Shown here one piece after another: positions 57,708 to 64,000 of a stretch of DNA of 64,000 nucleotides. Origin of the DNA: Pogonophryne albipinna (Eukaryota > Chordata > Actinopteri > Perciformes > Artedidraconidae). Each line of letters starts with the position of its first letter. The stretch's first letter is position 1. The stretch is from NCBI GenBank assembly GCA_028583405.1, contig CM053251.1, positions 2,856,271 to 2,920,270 on the forward strand, in the 5' to 3' direction. The notes beneath the pieces are model-generated. The model did no database searches. It saw only the letters and a list, made by a program, of their open reading frames with translations, and had not been told where the DNA came from. The position numbers and the translations under genes are program-made.

Positions 57708-59167
57708 TCAATCAATCAATCAATGATTATTTATATAGCCCAATATCACAAATGTTACATTTGTCTCAGTGGACTTCACAGTTTGTACAGAATATCAGTA
57801 TGACAATACGACACCCTCTGTCCTTAGACCCTCACATCGTACAAGGAAAAACTTCCAGAGAAAACCCACAGTTTAAAGGGGAACATGGGAGAAACCTCAG
57901 GGAGAGCAACAGAGGAGGGATCCCTCTCCCAGGACGGACAGACGTGCAATAGATGCCGTGTGTAAATTGAAAAGAGAATACATTTGCAACATAGGTAGTC
58001 CAAATGTTTGGAAATGCATGTGTGTATAATAGGAAGATGAATCCACGAGGATATCCATCCAGGACCTATGATCCAGGACCACAGCCACGACTCAAGATCC
58101 AGGGCTCGCGATGCAGGACACAGGACCGCAGGATCATCCATGACTCCGGATCCCAGCGTATATAGACACCAAAAAGAAAGAAATTTGGGGAAGCTGGGTT
58201 AATCGGAACATGAGAGTACACAGGTATAGACAGGGAGAAGGAAGAAGTAAGATGTCCCCCGACAAACTAAGCCTATATCAGCAAAATTAGGGGCTGAATC
58301 TAATCAGCCCTAACTATAAGCTTTATCAAAAAGGAAGGTCTTAAGCGCACTCTTAAAAACGGATAGGGTGTCTGCCGCCCGAACACAAACTGGAAGCTGA
58401 TTCCACAAATGTGGAGCTTGATAAGAAAAGGCTCTGGCTCCCATTGTACTTTTAGAGACTCTAGGAACAACCAACAATCCTGCATTCTTGGAACGCAATG
58501 CCCTAGTAGGACAGTAGGGTATAATGAGTTCTTTAAGGTAAGATGGCGCCTGCCCATTAAGGGCTTTGTAGGCGAGAAGAAGAATTTTAAATTCTATCCT
58601 GTGTTCTATAGGGAGCCAGTGTCAGGCAGCCAGAACAGGAGTAATGTGGTCCCTTTTCCTAACTCTGGTTAGTACACGAGCTGCAGCATTTTGAATCAGC
58701 TGAAGCAACTTGACTGACTTCTTGGTACACCCTGATAATAAAGAGTTACAATAATCCAGCCTTGAAGTAACAAATGCATGGACTAGTTTCTCTGCATCGT
58801 TTTGAGGCAAGATATGCCTGATTTTTGCAATGTTACGTAGATGGAAGTAGGCGGTCCTTGAAATTGATTTTATGTGGGCGTTAAAGGATAAATCCTGATC
58901 AAATATAACACCAAGATTCCTTACAGTCTCACTGGAGGCCAAATTAATGCCATCCATAGTTAGTATATCTTTAGATAATTTGTTTCGTAGATTCTTCGGG
59001 CCAAGTACAATAACTTCAGTTTTGGTCGTGTTTAACATCAAAAAGTTTAAGGTCATCCACGTTTTTAAGTCCTTGAGGCAGTCTTGAATTTTATTTAGAT
59101 GATTAATTTCATCAGGCTTGATTGATAAATATAGTTGAGTATCATCTGCATAACAATGAAAACAACA
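57708..59167 (-). mobile_element. L2/Maui-like LINE, copy 3, in the minisatellite
   Basis: Inserted in a 37-bp unit with a perfect 7-bp duplication ACATCAA (57701-57707 and 59168-59174). It runs from the ATTG-repeat tail through the 3' UTR to the RT catalytic region. The 5' truncation point lies at the HCYADDTQLY motif (about 59150). Confidence 0.95.
58310..59160 (-). pseudogene. L2 reverse transcriptase C-terminal half
   Basis: The minus strand starts at YADDTQLYLSIKPDE (59150) and continues with WMTLNFLMLNTTKTEVIVLG, NLGVIFDQDLSFNAHI, FVTSRLDYCNSLLSGC, LLQLIQNAAARVLTRVRKRD (to 58622). After a stop in the next codons come LHWLPVKYRIEFK-like text and RAFSYQAPHLWNQLPVCVRA with FKSALKTFLFDKAYS at 58310. 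This is the palm end, thumb and C-terminal tail of an L2-type RT. The N-terminal RT motifs and endonuclease are missing through 5' truncation, and an in-frame stop lies near 58622. Confidence 0.85.
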
Positions 59168-59634
59168 ACATCAACATGTGTCCCCTCTTCTCCATGTCTC
59201 TTCTACATCAGCATGTGTCCCCTCTTCTTCATGTCTCTTCTACATCAACATGTGTCCCCTCTTCTTCATGTCTCTTCTACATCAACATGTGTCCCCTCTT
59301 CTCCATGTCTCTTCTACATCAGCATGTGTCCCCCCTTCTTCATGTCTCTTCTACATCAACATGTGTCCCCTCTTCTTCATGTCTCTTCTACATCAACATG
59401 TGTCCCCTCTTCTCCATGTCTCTTCTACATCAGCATGTGTCCCCTCTTCTTCATGTCTCTTCTACATCAACATGTGTCCCCTCTTCTTCATGTCTCTTCT
59501 ACATCAGCATGTGTCCCCTCTTCTTCATGTCTCTTCTACATCAACATGTGTCCCCTCTTCTTCATGTCTCTTCTACATCAACATGTGTCCCCTCTTCTCC
59601 ATGTCTCTTCTACATCAACATGTGTCCCCTCTGT
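59168..59634. repeat. 37-bp minisatellite, second block (12 units)
   Basis: Continues the phase of the first block after the L2. Unit starts run from 59201 to 59608 every 37 bp. It leaves the array at 'cccctctgtggaaagagactctg', which rejoins MITE sequence. Confidence 0.97.
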
Positions 59635-59899
59635 GGAAAGAGACTCTGAAAGTTTCAGGAACAAAGATTCTCTCTCTTTTTCTCCTGATCCATTTCTATA
59701 AAAACCTGCTGATCAGATTTTGACCACTTCATGATGTCATAATGATTTGTTGGCTTGTGTAACCATTAGCCAATCAGCAACCAAGGTAACCCCCACCCCA
59801 CACCTAAATCACCTGAATCTCCTCCTAGAGCACCATTGAGTTCTTTTTAAACAAATATCTCTCAGAGGGGCGTGGGGAGGGGCTCCTTATTTTCATCTC

Positions 59900-60478
59900 A
59901 AGCACATGTGTCAAACTCGAGGACCGGGGGCCAAATCTGGCCCTTGGTGGATTTAATTTCGGCCCGCAGGATAATTTCTAATTACTATTAGATCTGGCCC
60001 GCCGGTATATTGCACGCACACCTTCACTCCATCCTGAGGGTCTCCTCAGCTCAGAGCCTGAGCCCAAACATTGATGACCTTGCACCCAAGATGAGACGCC
60101 AAGTATCTGCTTGAACTAGCATCACAGAGCAGCACACTGAGTTTCAATGGATGTTTCCTTCTGCACTTTCTTTCTTGAGACAACAGGGCATGTTTGTTTT
60201 TCTCTTTGAGGGAAATTGTTTTTTTGTTGGCCTGTGGGAAAATGTAATCATAAGAAATGACTCTGGAAAAGCTGCAGATAGAGCCATAAGAAATGAATGC
60301 AACTGATTATTTAATGTTGTTTTTAAAGGCAATAATTTAAGCTTTGTTAGTTCCAAGTTTAATATGTGCAATAAGTTCATTTCAATAAGTTCTGCAATAA
60401 ACATTGAACCAGTCCGGCCCTCGACTGGTAGCGATTTTTTTATTTTGGCCCACTGTGTATTTGAGTTTGACACCCCTG
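59900..60478. mobile_element. hAT-like element in MITE copy C
   Basis: The left end 'tgtgtcaaactcgaggaccggggg' and right end 'tttgagtttgacacccctg' are inverted. The text 'ccaaatctggccc'/'ggcccactgtg' is typical of this hAT family. Flanks ATCTCAAG and GTCTAAAG match at 6 of 8. Non-coding. Confidence 0.75.
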
Positions 60479-60642
60479 GTCTAAAGTAACAGACAGAGAA
60501 TCAGCACTTTTGAAACAGGGCTGAAACAGAGGGGATTATGGGATGACCTGTTTGGTATTTCAGACAAACACTTCAGGGACATGTTTTGTATCTGAGACCT
60601 GTAATATATGGATGAAAAACTGTATAATAGGGGACCTTTTAA

Positions 60643-61210
60643 GGACAATAAATGCACACTAATATACATAAAATAAGTGGTTTCCAGGGGTCATTGAAAG
60701 TCTTAAAATGATGTGGATTTGAGGAGTAGAAAATACGTTTTTGAAAATAAACATATATAGAAATTGGCCTTTGGATGTGCTTGAATTAATGTATAATATA
60801 AATTGGACCTATTGTTAGTAAATAGACTGTTCTGCTGTCTGTATGTGTGTCTGTTGCAGTTGTGTCATTGTTTCACGCACCACATGAATTTGAGGAAATT
60901 GCTCCTGGAAAAGTGCTTCTAAAAAAAGACGTTGCTCCTTTTAGAGTCAACTGACTAGAGGATGGACAACATTATCATGTTATGCAGCAAATTAATATTT
61001 TACCCTGAGATGATCAAATATTAAAACTCAAAGCTGCTAAACTTCTGACAGTTTTACTATTTGAGCCTCTTGGGTAATATAAAATGATAATGTGCTGCTT
61101 TTCCCACTTTGAAGCATTTATTGACTTTGATGAGTAGTTAGTACGAAGTGGATCTGCATGATGAACTTTCCCTGAGGTCAGGAACCAAAGGAGAGCGCAT
61201 TTCTATATCG
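60643..61210. other. Spacer without recognised content
   Basis: AT-rich, no convincing exon. A 'tgtctgttgcag' acceptor-like site at about 60849-60860 is not followed by recognisable coding sequence. Confidence 0.35.
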
Positions 61211-61857
61211 ACCTTCCTTTTTGATAAAGCTTATAGTTAGGGCTGATTAGATTCAGCCCCTAGTTTTGCTGATAGGCTTAGTTTGTCGGGGGACATCTTA
61301 CTTCTTCCTTCTCTCTGTCTATACCTGTGTACTCTCATGTTCCGATTAACCCAGCTTCCCCAAATTTCTTTCTTTTTGGTGTCTATATACGCTGGGATCC
61401 GGAGTCATGGATGATCCTGCGGTCCTGTGTCCTGCATCGCGAGCCCTGGATCTTGAGTCGTGGCTGTGGTCCTGGATCATAGGTCCTGGATGGATATCCT
61501 CGTGGATTCATCTTCCTATTATACACACATGCATTTCCAAACATTTGGACTACCTATGTTGCAAATGTATTATCTTTTCAATTTACACACGGCATCTATT
61601 GCACGTCTGTCCGTCCTGGGAGAGGGATCCCTCCTCTGTTGCTCTCCCTGAGGTTTCTCCCATGTTCCCCTTTAAACTGTGGGTTTTCTCTGGAAGTTTT
61701 TCCTTGTACGATGTGAGGGTCTAAGGACAGAGGGTCTAAGGACAGAGGGTGTCGTATTGTCATACTGATATTCTGTACAAACTGTGAAGTCCACTGAGAC
61801 AAATGTAACATTTGTGATATTGGGCTATATAAATAAACATTGATTGATTGATTGATT
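61211..61857 (+). mobile_element. L2/Maui-like LINE, copy 4, plus orientation
   Basis: 3' UTR from GACCTTCCTTTTTGATAAAG to the (GATT)n tail. Nearly identical to copy 3 in reverse orientation, apart from a 15-bp tandem duplication (GTCTAAGGACAGAGG, about 61719-61749). 5'-truncated; no RT. Confidence 0.9.
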
Positions 61858-63088
61858 TCCCAAAAGGGATCTCTACATGTCGTATTACTGTTTTGACTTG
61901 ATATTTTAGGGAATATTTACAAGTAACTAGTTTCAACAGCCTGGCTTGTTTAAAGGGACACAATCAACATAATATGATATGATTCCTAATATAGTATCCC
62001 ATTAAAATCTTGTTAAGCTGTTCATATTAAAAGCTGTTTTCCTGATAATTGCACTGCTCAGGGTTTATCACAAGAGCGTGCCCCTACATGTTTCTGTTCC
62101 TAAGAGCTCACTGAGTGAAAATTGCATGTTTCGCCGGGGACTCATTCACACTTATAGTGAATATGCTATCTTATCAAATATGGACCAAAATACACTTTAT
62201 ATAGTTCCCTCAGTATTTTCCTGAATTCGGTTTGGATAATCATTTGAATGGATGTAAGGCTTGGACTCATAATAACCAGCTGAACACATTAAACCACCAT
62301 TATGAGGCAATAGTAATCATGTAGTACATCTTTTAATACAGTTTAAGCAATGTTTTATCAGAATAACCTAAACATACTGTATGCCATCAATACAAAATGC
62401 TTCATACTGTATATGATGCGGAAAAAAATCCCTCAAAAAGAGAGAACATTTTCAACTTGTAATATCAAATATTTCACCCACATTATGACTGTTAATATTT
62501 TCTTATTGAGCCTTTGTAGTGCTTTGTAGTGTGTGATTTATGCGAGTGGGTGTTTGCTTCCTTACACTTCATCAACACACCTGAGGGTGTGCATATGTGT
62601 GTTGAGAAGGTGTTTACTCTTGTTGTCAACATGATTTAGGAAGTGTGTGAGTGAGTGATGATCAAAAGGAGTATGATGAAATGAACGTTAAATCTGTGTT
62701 GAGGTTCTGTTAATAGATGAGTTTTAATGTTGACAGAGAAATGTAATTTTCCCTTACGGTTTGACACATAGTGAGAACTGATTGAATGACTATTTTGCAA
62801 TCCTTTGGTACAGAAGATCCTGAGCTGCACACACGTACAGCTGTAATTATTTTTGGTTTAAAATGGATCAAGTTAAAAAATGATTAAGGGAAATTGCCTC
62901 TACACATGCAGCGTGATTGCTGAAAGCAGTTTAGCCACCGTTGAGATATCAAGAGATGTCTAAAGTCAAGAAAACCATCATGAAAATGAAGAACAGGAAA
63001 TGATGGATACACGGATCGTGCTCAAATCAATAGGCACGCAATGACTCTAAATAATAATGATCACGCCACCAAACACTAAAGTGACCAG
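61858..63088. other. Spacer without recognised content
   Basis: No exon, RNA gene or transposon terminus recognised. Confidence 0.4.
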
Positions 63089-63107
63089 CTGTTTGGAAAA
63101 TGAGAGA

Positions 63108-63657
63108 AGTAGAAAGTACAGGTATTTGGGTTCAACATGTAAGACGTAGAAAGTACAGGTATTTGTGTTCAACATGTAAGAAGTAGAAAGTACAGGTATT
63201 TGTGTTCAACATGTAAGAAGTAGAAAGTACAGGTATTTGTGTTCAACATGTAAGAAGTAGAAAGTACAGGTATTAGTGTTCAACATGTAAGAAGTAGAAA
63301 GTACAGGTATTTGGGTTCAACATGTAAGACGTAGAAAGTACAGGTATTTGTGTTCAACATGTAAGAAGTAGAAAGTACAGGTATTTGAGTTCAACATGTA
63401 AGAAGTAGAAAGTACAGGTATTTGGGTTCAACATGTAAGAAGTAGAAAGTACAGGTATTTGTGTTCAACATGTAAGAAGTAGAAAGTACAGGTATTTGTG
63501 TTCAACATGTAAGAAGTAGAAAGTACAGGTATTTGAGTTCAACATGTAAGAAGTAAAAGTAAAAAGTAATCAGAAAAATTAAGTAGTGGAGTAAAGTACT
63601 GATACCAGAAAAATGTACTTAAGTAAAGTAACAAAATATTTGTACTCCACTACTTCC
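63108..63657. repeat. 37-bp minisatellite (12 units) in a Tol2-like end
   Basis: Unit GAAGTAGAAAGTACAGGTAT + TTGTGTTCAACATGTAA. TACAGG occurs every 37 bp from 63117 to 63524, 12 times. The array runs into AGTA-rich text ending CCACTACTTCCCACCTCTG (63657), the reverse of the terminus at 37403. Confidence 0.9.
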
Positions 63658-63670
63658 CACCTCTGTCTTT

Positions 63671-63746
63671 AACACACACACACACACACGCAAATGCACG
63701 CACACACACCAGCATACACACACCAACACACACACACACGCACACA
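63671..63746. repeat. (CA)n-rich microsatellite
   Basis: Imperfect CA repeat with ACGC and CAGC interruptions. Confidence 0.9.
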
Positions 63747-64000
63747 CTCCGTCTGCTCACCGGCTGCTATCATCTGCTGGCATGAGCACACAGCAGCTCG
63801 TGCCCTCGGGGGGTTGCAGCGTTGCAGGTTTTCTGGCCTCCGCTCTTCACCCTGTTCACTGGGCTGTCTGTCTCAACACTCCCCTCCTGTCAACTCAAGG
63901 ACTTCTCTATCAAGTGTCAGTCACTCACTCTCGCTCTCCTGCAGATAGCTAACAGATGTCAGAGTCGGTGAGCGACACACCATCGCGCTGAGGCTGGGTG
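63747..64000 (+). other. Window end, possible 5' exon of another gene
   Basis: GC-richer sequence with 'ctctcctgcag' at about 63934-63944, then ATGTCAGAGTCGGTGAGCG. This could be a splice acceptor followed by a short exon with a TCG|GTGAGC donor. The ATG frame stops after 11 codons if unspliced. Not enough to call a gene. Confidence 0.2.

Larger units (their letters stand above)
56620..60642. mobile_element. TTAA MITE, family 1, copy C, expanded and nested
   Basis: The left end TTAAAGGTCACCTACTATGC and right end ATAATAGGGGACCTTTTAA keep TTAA at both borders (56620-56623, 60639-60642). The right interior ('gaatcagcacttttgaaacagg', 'gatgacctgtttggtattt') matches copy A. Near the left end a 37-bp unit has expanded into an array. 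The array carries an L2 insertion, and a hAT sits at about 59900-60478. Confidence 0.85.

Noticed and set aside
57824..58141. 105-residue frame repeated at 61407-61724 as a conserved protein
   Set aside because: It is an antisense or untranslated frame in the L2 3' UTR present in both copies. Identity reflects recent L2 copies, not protein selection.
63694..63948. Plus frame of 84 residues at the window end
   Set aside because: It begins in the CA microsatellite (HTHTHT) and has no splice or homology support.

Overview
The window reads as a transposon-dense piece of a teleost fish nuclear genome. The evidence is GT-AG introns, vertebrate-type genes (an integrin beta start, a C2H2 zinc-finger gene, a HECT-ligase fragment), a tRNA-derived SINE, and mobile families typical of ray-finned fish (L2/Maui-like and Nimbus-like LINEs, BEL/Pao, Tc1, hAT, piggyBac, PIF/Harbinger, a Crypton-like tyrosine recombinase). 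Two runs of exactly 1000 N (13619-14618 and 55501-56500) are assembly gaps. No bacterial, CRISPR or operon-like structure is present.

Layout. 1-2157: hAT end and a frameshifted six-finger C2H2 gene (minus). 2717-9716: a Tc1 fragment split by a BEL/Pao retrotransposon with both LTRs, a 5-bp target duplication and a deleted integrase core. 9717-13618: LTR-like fragment, then an L2 copy split by a second LINE and by a TTAA-flanked piggyBac relic. After the first gap: hAT end, several LINE 3' ends, a PIF/Harbinger element with a MADF exon (18770-19564), a TTAA MITE (19969-20464) and an L2 tail. 22585-28980 (minus): a multi-exon gene with tandemly duplicated zinc-finger modules and a decayed tyrosine-recombinase core, the most distinctive locus here, with a cysteine-rich exon just downstream. 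29162-33918: an L2 fragment carrying two adjacent TTAA MITEs, then a third MITE that itself carries a 1200-bp hAT. 34033-36162: hAT ends around an L1/Tx1-like LINE fragment. 37403-42248: Tol2-like repeat and a Nimbus-like LINE split by a hAT. 42480-43160: HECT (G2E3-like) fragment. 45535-54536 (plus): probable leukocyte-type promoter with non-coding exon, an intron of about 8.4 kb full of repeats, and the first two coding exons of an integrin beta-2-like gene that continues beyond the visible sequence. 56620-60642: a TTAA MITE inflated by a 37-bp minisatellite and carrying an L2 and a hAT. 61211-61857: inverted L2 copy. 63110-63657: a second 37-bp minisatellite in a Tol2-like repeat.

Most open frames here are chance frames or transposon remnants. 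The integrin exons are the best-supported host gene. The nested insertions can be read as a relative chronology, since target duplications survive and sister copies within the window supply empty-site comparisons.
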